A DNA stretch of 33,942 nucleotides from Amycolatopsis coloradensis (lineage in GTDB: Bacteria > Actinomycetota > Actinomycetes > Mycobacteriales > Pseudonocardiaceae), in assembly GCF_001953865.1 (NCBI RefSeq), contig NZ_MQUQ01000030.1, positions 1-33,942 of the forward strand. The letters are read 5' to 3'. The translations under genes and the position numbers were made by a program. This document shows, one piece after another, positions 8,047-15,241 of this stretch (its first letter is position 1; every line of letters starts with the position of its first letter). The notes below the pieces were generated by a model that was not told the origin of the DNA, searched no databases, and saw nothing but the letters and a program-made list of their open reading frames with translations.

Positions 8047-8233
8047 AGGATGGGAGGCGGAGCAGAATGGCACAGCGAAAATCGGCCGCATGCGTGAACC
8101 CGCCCCGGCCGAAGGCCCCGCTATCGCGGTGCCACGGCGCCCTTGTTCGCCATCCGAGGTCTGATACGCCGGCCCGTGCCGTGGCGACGTCGATCGCGGT
8201 CGCGGGTTCACCTACAGACACCGAGGGTTGGTC

Positions 8234-8611
8234 ATGATCACCAGGAACACCGAACTCGATCCGCTGGCCGAGGATTTGGCCGCGGTCATCGACGGCGTCG
8301 CCGGCACCTTCGGCACCAGCGCGGAACGCACCGTGGAAGGCGAGCTGGACTGCGACCCGACCCAGCCGGGACGGCTGCTCTGCCGGCAATACGGCCTCCG
8401 CGTCGACGACGCGTCCGACGCGATCCGCAAGCTCGTCGACGTCGTCCTGCCCCTGCTGGAAAGCCAGGGCTGGCGCGCACGCGATCGCAGCAACCCGCGT
8501 GAGCTGATCGCTCAGTTCAGCCGCGACGGCGCCGACTTCAACGTGCACGTCTCCCGCACCGGTGACGGCGTGGCCATCGTGGGCTCGACAGCCTGCGTAA
8601 CCGTCCCCTAA
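8234..8611 (+). CDS. Small conserved-looking protein of unknown function
   Basis: A 125-residue, acidic, apparently cytoplasmic protein without signal peptide or membrane segment. The N-terminal half is helical (LDPLAEDLAAVIDGVAGTFG). It is followed by a strand region (ERTVEGELDCDPTQPGRLLCRQYGL), a helix (RKLVDVVLPLLESQGW) and final strands (FNVHVSRTGDGVAIVGSTACVTV), suggesting a small alpha/beta fold with three Cys. ATG 8234 follows GAGGG at about 7 nt; a TTG two codons upstream is less likely. It comes 187 bp after the hydrolase, last in the ESX-substrate cluster. An immunity, chaperone or regulatory role is possible but unsupported by any recognised domain. Confidence 0.65.
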   Translation: MITRNTELDPLAEDLAAVIDGVAGTFGTSAERTVEGELDCDPTQPGRLLCRQYGLRVDDASDAIRKLVDVVLPLLESQGWRARDRSNPRELIAQFSRDGADFNVHVSRTGDGVAIVGSTACVTVP

Positions 8612-8632
8612 AACCCCAGGGGGTCGCGAAGA

Positions 8633-8683
8633 CCTCGTGAGCGGCAAGTGGTGTCCCCCAGTGCACCACTGCCGCTCACGAGG
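8633..8683. repeat. Long palindrome between convergent genes (CCTCGTGAG family)
   Basis: An arm starting CCTCGTGAGCGGC at 8633 and running to 8653 pairs with 8664-8683, broken only by one bulged A: a stem of 20 bp with a 10-nt loop. It lies between two convergent genes, and its right arm contains the stop codon of the mycosin-like gene. The same opening, CCTCGTGAG(C/T)GG, begins the palindrome at 14969, so this is a repeated intergenic element. It can serve as a bidirectional terminator. Confidence 0.75.
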
Positions 8684-9845
8684 CGCGAAAACGTGAAGGC
8701 CGCCAGCCTCGGCGCTTGCCCCGCCGGACCGCGGCCACCACCACACCCGCCGCCATGGCGACGGCCACTCCGATGATCGCGAGCACCCCGGAAACCTTGT
8801 CCGTCCCTGCTCGGACCGGGGCGGCCGCGGGGACGACGAAGGTGTCCGGAGCGACGCTCGGCGGCCCTCCCGGGCCAGGCGTATCGGCCGGAATGGCGAC
8901 GGAAACGGCGGCGTAGGCGTCGATCGCGCCCCAGCCACGCCGGGAATCGTGTCTCCCACTCGGGCCGCGGTGCGCGGTCAGCGTCAGCCGGGCGACGACC
9001 TGTTCCGGCGACAGCTCGGGGTGATACGCGCGCACGAGCGCCGCGACGCCCGCCACATGCGCGGCGGCCAGGCTGGGGTCGCTCACCGGCCATCGGTGTG
9101 CCACGGTCCCGCCCGCGCCCGCGGACGTGCTGACCAGTTCGGCGCCAGGGGCGGAAATCCCCACGTAGGAACCGGATTCGGTCTGAACCGCTTCGCCCGC
9201 CTGGTTGGTCGAGCCGACGGCGAGCACGCCGGGTGTCGCGGTCGGGTAGGACGTCTGGCCCTGCTGTGTCCCCGCGGCGGGAGAGACGATGAGCGCGCCT
9301 TTCTCCCTGGCGCGCGAGACGGCGCCGGTGAGCGCGGGACTGTCGGCGGCGGCGGGGACGGCGATCAGGATGATCCCGGCGTCACGGTTCAGCGCGGTCT
9401 CGATGGCGGACGCGAGCTGTCCGGGGTCGCCGCCGCCGTTCACCTGGGTGTAGCGGACCGGGAGGATCCTGGCGCCGGGCGCGATCCCGGTGAACGTCGT
9501 GGACGGATCCGGTTGCGCGCCGACGATCCCGGCGGCGATCGTGCCCCGGCCGTCGCAGTCGTCGCCCGTGGTGCCCTGCCCGCCGACGACCTGACCGGGG
9601 GCGAACTGGCCGTTGCGGCCGTCCACGCCGGTGCCGATCACCGCGACCAGCTGCCCGGTGCCGCGGGAAAGCGGCCAGATCCGCGCGGGATCGATCAGCC
9701 GCTGTCCCCACGGGACGGCCGCGGTGTAGGTGCCCGTCGGATTCGCGCACTGCTCGGCGACCGCCGTCCCCGGGACGGGGGTGCCGAGCAATGCCACGAC
9801 AGCAATGCCCCCCGCGACGGCACTTTTACCGGCAAAGCCCACCAT
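8676..9845 (-). CDS. Mycosin-like subtilase with degenerate active site (pseudoprotease)
   Basis: A 389-residue protein with mycosin (MycP, S8 family) layout: signal peptide, subtilase domain from about residue 45 (WGQRLIDPARIWPLSRGTGQLVAV), a Pro-rich linker at 320-345 and a C-terminal membrane helix (353-373) followed by a basic tail. In active mycosins the Asp lies in VIDTGV, the His in DCDGHGT and the oxyanion Asn in AAGN. Here these read VIGTGV (Gly71), DCDGRGT (Arg100) and AAGT (Thr193). Only the Ser is kept, in PSLAAAHVAG (Ser258), and the preceding Gly-Thr is Asp-Pro. I checked these codons on the reverse strand. The frame is intact, so this looks like a maintained non-catalytic mycosin. 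It faces the ESX-substrate cluster. The start is ATG 9845 or GTG 9842, beside GGAGGA. Confidence 0.88.
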   Translation of the reverse strand: MVGFAGKSAVAGGIAVVALLGTPVPGTAVAEQCANPTGTYTAAVPWGQRLIDPARIWPLSRGTGQLVAVIGTGVDGRNGQFAPGQVVGGQGTTGDDCDGRGTIAAGIVGAQPDPSTTFTGIAPGARILPVRYTQVNGGGDPGQLASAIETALNRDAGIILIAVPAAADSPALTGAVSRAREKGALIVSPAAGTQQGQTSYPTATPGVLAVGSTNQAGEAVQTESGSYVGISAPGAELVSTSAGAGGTVAHRWPVSDPSLAAAHVAGVAALVRAYHPELSPEQVVARLTLTAHRGPSGRHDSRRGWGAIDAYAAVSVAIPADTPGPGGPPSVAPDTFVVPAAAPVRAGTDKVSGVLAIIGVAVAMAAGVVVAAVRRGKRRGWRPSRFRAS

Positions 9846-9853
9846 TCCTCCAG

Positions 9854-9878
9854 AATTCCCTTGTCACACAAGGAAATT
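9854..9878. terminator. Short hairpin after nadC
   Basis: AATTCCCTTG (9854-9863) pairs with CAAGGAAATT (9869-9878) over loop TCACA, with one mismatch. It lies 13 bp beyond the nadC stop and just before the mycosin-like gene. It could end the nadABC transcript, but there is no clear T-run and it overlaps the putative promoter of the next gene. Confidence 0.4.
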
Positions 9879-9905
9879 CTAGTGCTCCAGGTCAGCGCAG
9901 GTCCA
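9876..9905 (-). promoter_or_regulatory. Candidate promoter of the mycosin-like gene
   Basis: On the minus strand TGGACC (9905-9900), an 18-nt spacer and TAGAAT (9881-9876) resemble a housekeeping promoter. It overlaps the 3' end of nadC and would give the mycosin-like gene its own transcript, starting about 20 nt before its ATG. Confidence 0.4.
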
Positions 9906-10782
9906 TCCCGAGGTCGAGCGCGGGTGAGGAATGGGTGAGCGCGCCGACGGCGAGGAAGTCCACTCCGGACTCCGCGTAGGCCCGCGCGGCGTCCAGCCTC
10001 AACCCGCCCGAGGATTCCAGGCGGGTCTTCGGCGAGACCTCGTCGCGCCTGTCGACGGCCTTCGCGCACTCGTCGGGCGTGAAGTTGTCCAGCAGCACCT
10101 CGTCGGCCCCCGCGGTGAGCGCCTCCTCCAGCTGCGCCAGATCATCGACCTCGACCTCGCAGTGCAGTTCGGGCGCGTGCTCGCGGGCCGCGGCGAGCGC
10201 CGCCGTCACCGAACCGGCGGCCACGACGTGGTTGTCCTTGATCAGCACCGCGTCGCCAAGGCCGAGCCGGTGGTTCACCCCGCCACCCGCGCGGACGGCG
10301 TACTTCTCCAGCAGCCGCAACCCTGGCAACGTCTTGCGGGAATCCCTTACCCGGCAGGCGGTTCCCTCCAGCGCGGCCACCCAGGCGGCGGTCGCGGTGG
10401 CGATGCCGGACAGGTGGCACAACAGGTTCAGTGCGGTGCGTTCGGCGGTGAGCAGGCCGCGCACCGGACCTCGGACGACCAGCGCGGGCTCCCCGGCGAT
10501 CAGCCGGTCACCGTCGTCGCGGGCGGCCAGGATCTCCAGGTCCTTGCCGAGGACGAGGTCGAACACCGCCAGCGCCACCGGGATCCCGGCGACCACGCCC
10601 GCCGTTCTCGGCGTGAGTTCGGCCAGTGCTTTCGCGGATTCGGGCACGGTGGCGTTCGTCGTCGCGTCGGGCCCGTACCGCAGGTCTTCGGCCAGCGCCG
10701 TCGTGACGACGCGACGCACATCGGCGACGTCGAGGCCGTGATCGGCCAGCGCTTTGGTGACCAACGGGGAAAATTCGGTCAT
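9892..10782 (-). CDS. nadC: Nicotinate-nucleotide diphosphorylase (carboxylating)
   Basis: Quinolinate phosphoribosyltransferase: quinolinate plus PRPP gives nicotinate mononucleotide, CO2 and PPi, the third step of de novo NAD synthesis. The 296-residue length is typical. Visible family motifs are TAERTALNLLCHLSGIAT, DSRKTLPGLR (usually DTRKT), KYAVRAGGGVNHRLGL, IKDNH, EVEVDDL, LLDNF and ESSGGL near the end. The start is ATG 10782, with GGAGGG 7 nt upstream; the longer frame upstream belongs to nadB. The start overlaps the nadB stop as ATGA, so translation is coupled. It is the last gene of the nadA-nadB-nadC operon. Confidence 0.97.
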   Translation of the reverse strand: MTEFSPLVTKALADHGLDVADVRRVVTTALAEDLRYGPDATTNATVPESAKALAELTPRTAGVVAGIPVALAVFDLVLGKDLEILAARDDGDRLIAGEPALVVRGPVRGLLTAERTALNLLCHLSGIATATAAWVAALEGTACRVRDSRKTLPGLRLLEKYAVRAGGGVNHRLGLGDAVLIKDNHVVAAGSVTAALAAAREHAPELHCEVEVDDLAQLEEALTAGADEVLLDNFTPDECAKAVDRRDEVSPKTRLESSGGLRLDAARAYAESGVDFLAVGALTHSSPALDLGMDLR

Positions 10783-12434
10783 GCCACACCCTCCAAAGCG
10801 ATCGGATCGGCCAGCACCGGCTGCCCCGACGGGCTGAGCCGGATGAGCTGACCGCGTTGCCAGGTGACGTCGTCCCGTGCGGGGAAATCGGTCCGCACGT
10901 GACAGCCGCGGGATTCCGTCCGGCGGGCAGCCGCCGCGACAAGCGCCTCCGCCACCAGCGTGAGCGCCGCGTCCTCGACGATCCGGGGTGTCCACAAAGG
11001 ACTTTCAATCACCGAAAGATCCAGCACCGAACCGACGACCGACAGACCTTCGGCGTCCCGGCCGATCGCGGCGTAGCGGCTCATCGCCCGCTGGAGCGCG
11101 TCGCGGTCGGCCACCGCGACCTTCGCCGGGGGCGCGAGCACGCCGCGACGCGGGTCGGCGAGCAGCCCGGCGGCGAGGTCGGCGGCGACCGCGTCGGCCA
11201 CCCGCCGCCCGACGACCAGTCCTTCGAGCAAACTGTTGGAGGCCAAGCGATTCGCGCCGTGCAGACCGGTCCTCGCGACCTCACCCGCCGCGTAGAGACC
11301 GCGTACGCCGGATCGTCCGTCCACAGTGGTCACGACGCCGCCGCAGGCGAAATGCGCCGCGGGCGTGACCGGGATCGGGTCCCTCGCCGGGTCGAGCCGG
11401 ATCGCGACGCAGGCCGCGTGCACGGTCGGGAACCGCTTCGCGAACCCGGCGATCCCGGTGGCGTCGAGGAAAACGTGATCATCGACGCCGCCGGGAGCCT
11501 GCGCCATCCGGCGCGTGATCGCCGCCGACACGACGTCGCGGGGCGCCAGGTCGCCGAGCGGGTGCACGCCGCGCATGACCGAAGCACCCGTCGCGTCGTG
11601 CAGGGTCGCGCCCTCGCCGCGCACCGCCTCGGTGACCAGCGGGCACCGGCCGCGAGCACCAGGGGTGAACAGGACAGTCGGGTGGAACTGGACGAACTCG
11701 ATGTCCGCGAGCTGCGCCCCGGCGCGTAACGCGAGCGCGAGCCCGTCACCCGTGGCGAGCTCCGGATTCGACGTCGCCTGATAGAGCTGCCCCAGCCCGC
11801 CGCTGGCCAGCAACACCGCCGGCGCCCGGACGACACCGGGAACGCCGTTGTGGTCCAGGACGGTCAGCCCGGCGACCTCACCGGCGGGCGTGCGGATCGC
11901 GTCGACGGCGATGTGGTGCTCCAGCACCGGGATGCGCCGGTCACCGGCCTTCGCGACCAGCGTCCGCTCGACCTCCGCCCCGGTCGCGTCACCACCGGCG
12001 TGGATGACCCGGAAGGCACTGTGGCCACCTTCGCGAGTGCGCGCGAGTTCGCTTCCCCTTTCCACCGCCGGGTCGAAGCGGGCACCCTCGGCCCGTAGCC
12101 TGGCCACCGCCGCCGGGCCGCCGCCGATGATCGACCGGACGGCGCCGGAGTCACAGAGCCCGGCACCGGCGGTGAGCGTGTCCGCGGCGTGTTTGCCGAC
12201 CGAGTCGCCCCGCTCGTGCTCGCCCTCCAGCACGACGGCGACCCCGCCCTGTGCCCAGCGGGTGTTCCCGTCGGAGACCGCCGCCTTGGTGACCACCAGG
12301 ACGTGCAGACCGAGTTCCTGGGCGCGCAGCGCGGCGGTGAGCCCGGCCACTCCGCTGCCGATCACCACGAGATCGGCGGCGGCCTCCCACACCGGGTGGG
12401 TTTTCGCCTGAAGGGCGGTAACCGGGTCGGTCAT
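10779..12434 (-). CDS. nadB: L-aspartate oxidase
   Basis: A flavoprotein that oxidises L-aspartate to iminoaspartate, the substrate of NadA. The 551 residues are of normal length. The Rossmann motif VIGSGVAGLTAAL lies at about residues 24-36, and TKAAVSDGNTRWAQGGVA follows as in the family. The substrate and FAD regions ASGGLGQLY, IEFVQFHPT, ARDVVSAAI, HFACGGV and LYAAGEVARTGLHGANRLASNSLLEGLVVG are all present. The start ATG 12434 overlaps the nadA stop (ATGA), and its own stop overlaps nadC in the same way. It belongs to the NrtR-linked NAD operon. Confidence 0.97.
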   Translation of the reverse strand: MTDPVTALQAKTHPVWEAAADLVVIGSGVAGLTAALRAQELGLHVLVVTKAAVSDGNTRWAQGGVAVVLEGEHERGDSVGKHAADTLTAGAGLCDSGAVRSIIGGGPAAVARLRAEGARFDPAVERGSELARTREGGHSAFRVIHAGGDATGAEVERTLVAKAGDRRIPVLEHHIAVDAIRTPAGEVAGLTVLDHNGVPGVVRAPAVLLASGGLGQLYQATSNPELATGDGLALALRAGAQLADIEFVQFHPTVLFTPGARGRCPLVTEAVRGEGATLHDATGASVMRGVHPLGDLAPRDVVSAAITRRMAQAPGGVDDHVFLDATGIAGFAKRFPTVHAACVAIRLDPARDPIPVTPAAHFACGGVVTTVDGRSGVRGLYAAGEVARTGLHGANRLASNSLLEGLVVGRRVADAVAADLAAGLLADPRRGVLAPPAKVAVADRDALQRAMSRYAAIGRDAEGLSVVGSVLDLSVIESPLWTPRIVEDAALTLVAEALVAAAARRTESRGCHVRTDFPARDDVTWQRGQLIRLSPSGQPVLADPIALEGVA

Positions 12435-13441
12435 TCTCCGCCGCCAGGCTGCCCGATCTCGATCATGCGCCGCACGGAAGCGCGGGCACGGGCGGCGGTC
12501 TCGATGTCGACGTGGACCTCGTCGGCACCCTCGCGCAGCGACCGCAGCAGGGCGGCGGGCGTGATCATCTTCATGTACCGGCAGGACGCCCTGTCGTTCA
12601 CCGCGCGGAAGTCGATCTCCGGCGCGGCCTTGCGCAGCTGGTGGATCATCCCGATCTCGGTGGCCACGAGCACCGACTTCGCCAAGGTGGCGCGGGCGGC
12701 GTGGACCATGTCGCCGGTCGAGAGGATCTTGACCCGCTCGGGGGCGACGGCACCCTCGCCCGCGAGGTACAGCGCCGACGTCGCGCAGCCGCATTCCGGG
12801 TGGATGAACAGGTCGGCGTCCGGGTTCTCCGCGGCCCGCTCGGCCAGTTCGGCACCGTTGATCCCGGCGTGGACGTGGCATTCCCCGGCCCAGATGTGCA
12901 TGTTCTCCCGGCCGGTCACACGCTTGACGTGCGCGCCGAGGAACTGGTCCGGCAGGAACAGAACCTCCTGGTCAGCGGGGATCGAGGCGACCACGTCGAC
13001 GGCGTTCGACGAGGTGCAGCAGATGTCGGTCTCGGCCTTGACCTCGGCCGTGGTGTTCACGTAGGACACGACGACCGCGCCGGGGTGCTCGGCCTTCCAG
13101 GCGCGCAGTTGAGCGCCCGTGATCGAGTCCGCGAGCGAGCAGCCGGCCCGCGCGTCCGGGATCAGGACCGTCTTCTCCGGCGCCAGGATCTTCGCCGTCT
13201 CGGCCATGAAGTGCACGCCGCAGAAGACGATGGTGGACGCGTCGCTGCTCGCCGCGATCCGGCTGAGCGCGAGGGAATCGCCGGTGAAATCGGCGATGTC
13301 CTGGATCTCGGGGACCTGGTAGTTGTGCGCGAGCAGGACGGCGTCGCGCTGACGAGCGAGACTCCGTACCTCCTCCGCCCATGCCTCGTCGGCTACGACG
13401 CCACCGAAGGGGGTCAGGTCGTTCTGCAGGGTGCTCGTCAT
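12431..13441 (-). CDS. nadA: Quinolinate synthase
   Basis: A [4Fe-4S] enzyme condensing iminoaspartate with dihydroxyacetone phosphate to quinolinate. Its 336 residues match the family. Three triplicated-fold regions are visible: LAHNYQVPEIQDIADFTGDSL (38-57), CGVHFMAETAKIL and SYVNTTAEVKAETDICCTSSNA. Likely cluster ligands are Cys101 (AGCSLAD), Cys217 (HPEC) and Cys287 (SCRYMKM). Several further Cys (74, 141, 142, 188, 219) are unusual in number but not obviously functional. The ATG is preceded by AGGAGGG. It is the first gene of nadABC and is divergent from the nrtR-like regulator, with 60 bp between the starts. Confidence 0.97.
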   Translation of the reverse strand: MTSTLQNDLTPFGGVVADEAWAEEVRSLARQRDAVLLAHNYQVPEIQDIADFTGDSLALSRIAASSDASTIVFCGVHFMAETAKILAPEKTVLIPDARAGCSLADSITGAQLRAWKAEHPGAVVVSYVNTTAEVKAETDICCTSSNAVDVVASIPADQEVLFLPDQFLGAHVKRVTGRENMHIWAGECHVHAGINGAELAERAAENPDADLFIHPECGCATSALYLAGEGAVAPERVKILSTGDMVHAARATLAKSVLVATEIGMIHQLRKAAPEIDFRAVNDRASCRYMKMITPAALLRSLREGADEVHVDIETAARARASVRRMIEIGQPGGGE

Positions 13442-13464
13442 CGTTCTGGCCCTCCTGGACCGAT

Positions 13465-13501
13465 TTGTCCCAAGTCGGTTTTCGCCTTACAATCGAAAAC
13501 C
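13465..13501 (+). promoter_or_regulatory. nrtR promoter with overlapping palindrome (candidate NrtR operator)
   Basis: TTGTCC (13465-13470), a 17-nt spacer and TACAAT (13488-13493) form a strong promoter whose start point falls at the GTG codon at 13502, implying a leaderless mRNA. A perfect 8-bp inverted repeat, GGTTTTCG-N9-CGAAAACC (13477-13501), covers the -10. A second imperfect one, CCGATTT-N5-AAGTCGG (13460-13478), covers the -35. Both lie in the 60-bp gap shared with nadA, so one bound dimer could control both directions. Confidence 0.6.
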
Positions 13502-14200
13502 GTGCGAAGTCATCTTAACACCCAGACCCCCCTCGCCCACGAGGTTTTGGGAGCGGTACTGCAAGTGCGCTCGGACACACTCCGGGTCCTGCTGTGGCGG
13601 CGCGCGCTCGATCCGCATCTGGGCCGCTGGTCCCTGCCCGGGGGCAGGCTGCGTCCGGATGAAGACGTCGAGGCGTCCATTCGGCGGCAGCTCGCGGAGA
13701 AGGTCGACGTACGCCAGTTGAAGCATGTGGAGCAGCTGGCCGTGTTCAGCGCGCCGGAGCGGGTGCCGGGCCCGCGCGTGGTGGCGACGGCGTTCCTCGG
13801 CCTCGTACCGTCCGATGTGGACCCCGAGGTCCCGGAAGACACCGAGTGGCACGACGTTTCCGAGTTGCCGCGGACGGCGTTCGACCACGAGTCCATCGTG
13901 CTGCGCGCGCGGGACCGGCTCCGCTCGAAGCTCTGCTACACGAATCTCGGGTTCGCGCTCGCCCCGGAAGAGTTCACCGTATCGGCGTTGCGGAGGCTCT
14001 ACTCGGCTGCGCTGGGTTACCGGGTGTCCGCGACGAACCTGCAGCGTGTGCTGTCCCGGCGCGGGCTGCTCCTGCCCACCGGGCGCACCGCGCCCCCCGG
14101 ACGCAGCGGTGGGCGGCCGGCGGCCCTCTTCTCCTTCGCGGGCAAGGGGATGCAGATCACCGACCCGTTCGCCGTGTTCCGCCCGCCCGCCGGGAAGTGA
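13502..14200 (+). CDS. nrtR: NrtR-type Nudix-related regulator of NAD synthesis
   Basis: A 232-residue protein. An N-terminal Nudix fold (HEVLGAVLQVRSDTLRVLLWRR) is followed by a winged-helix-like C-terminal domain (FTVSALRRLYSAALGYRVSATNLQRVLSRRGLL), the NrtR arrangement. The Nudix box starts normally (GRLRPDE) but continues RQLAEKVD where active hydrolases have REUxEExG. The second Glu is Lys and the Gly is Asp, so catalysis is probably lost and the domain acts as a sensor; NrtR proteins are known to respond to ADP-ribose or related NAD metabolites. The GTG start is set by a -10 element 8 nt upstream and the absence of a ribosome binding site. Position, divergent from nadABC, fits its known role. 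Confidence 0.88.
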   Translation: MRSHLNTQTPLAHEVLGAVLQVRSDTLRVLLWRRALDPHLGRWSLPGGRLRPDEDVEASIRRQLAEKVDVRQLKHVEQLAVFSAPERVPGPRVVATAFLGLVPSDVDPEVPEDTEWHDVSELPRTAFDHESIVLRARDRLRSKLCYTNLGFALAPEEFTVSALRRLYSAALGYRVSATNLQRVLSRRGLLLPTGRTAPPGRSGGRPAALFSFAGKGMQITDPFAVFRPPAGK

Positions 14201-14228
14201 CCGTCCTGCGAAGTGCGTGCCGTGCCCG

Positions 14229-14234
14229 TACCTT
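14229..14234 (+). promoter_or_regulatory. -10 hexamer TACCTT, LON-domain gene
   Basis: TACCTT ends 6 nt before the GTG start at 14241, with no ribosome binding site between. This fits a leaderless transcript initiated just after the nrtR-like gene. Confidence 0.4.
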
Positions 14235-14240
14235 GAACGG

Positions 14241-14957
14241 GTGACCGAGCCGAGCGATGAGTCCACCGGGAAGGCGATCTTGCCGCTGTTCCCGCTACAG
14301 ACCGTGCTTCTGCCCGGGACACACCTTCCTCTGCACATTTTCGAACCGCGGTACCGGCAGCTGATGACCGACCTCGTCGGCGACGTCGTCCCGGACCGCG
14401 AGTTCGGGGTCATCGCCCTGCGGACGGCGATGATCAGGGAGGTGAGCGGGCCGGAGCACGTCCACGAGGTCGGTTGCACCACGGTGCTGCGCGAGGCGAA
14501 ACGGCTGCCCGACGGCAGATTCGACGTCGTCACCACCGCGCGGCGCCGGTTCCGGCTCCTCGGGATCGACCGCGTTTCCGCGCCGTACCTGATCGGCTCG
14601 GTCGAGTGGATGCCCGATGACCGCGTCGCCTCGGTGCACGGCGACACCGTGGCCAGACTCGCCGACGTCGCGAAGGCCGCGCACCGGCGCTACTGCGAGT
14701 CCGCCTGGCACGCCGACGACTGGACGACACCGCCCGACGACGGCGACATCAACGCGCTCGCCTACCGCCTCACCGCGGACTGCCTGCTCCCACTAGAGGA
14801 CCGGCAGCGCCTGCTGGAGGAGAGCAATCCGCTGCGACGACTGCGGATCGCGTGCCGTCTGCTGACGCGGGAGGCGGGGTTCCTGAACACCCTCGGCGCG
14901 GTGCCGATGCCGCCGGGGGAACTCGGCGAGTTCACGCGCCCTTCGAACCTGAACTGA
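14241..14957 (+). CDS. LON peptidase substrate-binding domain protein
   Basis: A 238-residue protein made only of the Lon N-terminal (substrate-binding, PUA-like) domain, with no AAA+ or protease part. Typical motifs are LPLFPLQTVLLPGTHLPLHI, FEPRYRQLMTDL, EFGVIALR, VGCTTVLREAKRLPDGRFDV and RRRFRLLGI near residues 12-115, followed by a helical C-terminal half (LLEESNPLRRLRIACRLL). Stand-alone LON-domain proteins are common in actinomycetes; their role is not settled, with substrate recruitment or a cereblon-like adaptor function suggested for relatives. GTG 14241 is chosen from the start of homology and the upstream TACCTT. It is 40 bp after the nrtR-like gene. Confidence 0.9.
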   Translation: MTEPSDESTGKAILPLFPLQTVLLPGTHLPLHIFEPRYRQLMTDLVGDVVPDREFGVIALRTAMIREVSGPEHVHEVGCTTVLREAKRLPDGRFDVVTTARRRFRLLGIDRVSAPYLIGSVEWMPDDRVASVHGDTVARLADVAKAAHRRYCESAWHADDWTTPPDDGDINALAYRLTADCLLPLEDRQRLLEESNPLRRLRIACRLLTREAGFLNTLGAVPMPPGELGEFTRPSNLN

Positions 14958-14968
14958 ACGTCGTCCGG

Positions 14969-15005
14969 CCTCGTGAGTGGTGATTGCGGTCAGGGCCACT
15001 CACGA
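14969..15005. repeat. Intergenic palindrome, CCTCGTGAG family
   Basis: TCGTGAGTGG (14971-14980) pairs perfectly with CCACTCACGA (14996-15005) over a 15-nt loop, 11 bp after the LON-domain gene. It starts with CCTCGTGAGTGG, matching the palindrome at 8633 with one base changed. It may act as a terminator. Confidence 0.65.
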
Positions 15006-15141
15006 CCGCACCGGGCCGGGACACCGACCGTCCTCGCAGGCAACCTTCGCGACACTGCGGCGAGATGGCGCGAGGTCGCATTTAGTCACCTACTTGCGTT
15101 TGCTCCGCCTCGCCGGTCTGGCGGTGGTGAGCTGATGTCTC

Positions 15142-15189
15142 GAAGGCCACCTTTGAGAGTTGAGCGTCCTGAAGGTGGCCTTCAGGACG
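15142..15189. repeat. Pair of mutually exclusive hairpins
   Basis: GAAGGCCACCTT (15142-15153) pairs perfectly with AAGGTGGCCTTC (15172-15183). The same right-hand bases also form a second perfect hairpin, CGTCCTGAAGG (15165-15175) with 15179-15189 over a 3-nt loop. Only one can form at a time. It lies between the convergent LON-domain and M48 genes, so it is either a repeat element or a bidirectional terminator. Confidence 0.65.
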
Positions 15190-15241
15190 GCGGCCCCACC
15201 CGAACCCCGCAGCGGGTGAGCCGACATCTCCGGCCGATGAC

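Noticed and set aside
8067..8237. Short frame starting ATG 8067 with GGAGG upstream
   Set aside because: Despite the ribosome-binding-like site, the 56-residue product has no conserved character and runs into the start of the next gene.
12512..13501. Upstream extension of the nrtR frame across nadA
   Set aside because: Antisense to nadA, which has complete family motifs; homology to NrtR begins at the GTG at 13502.
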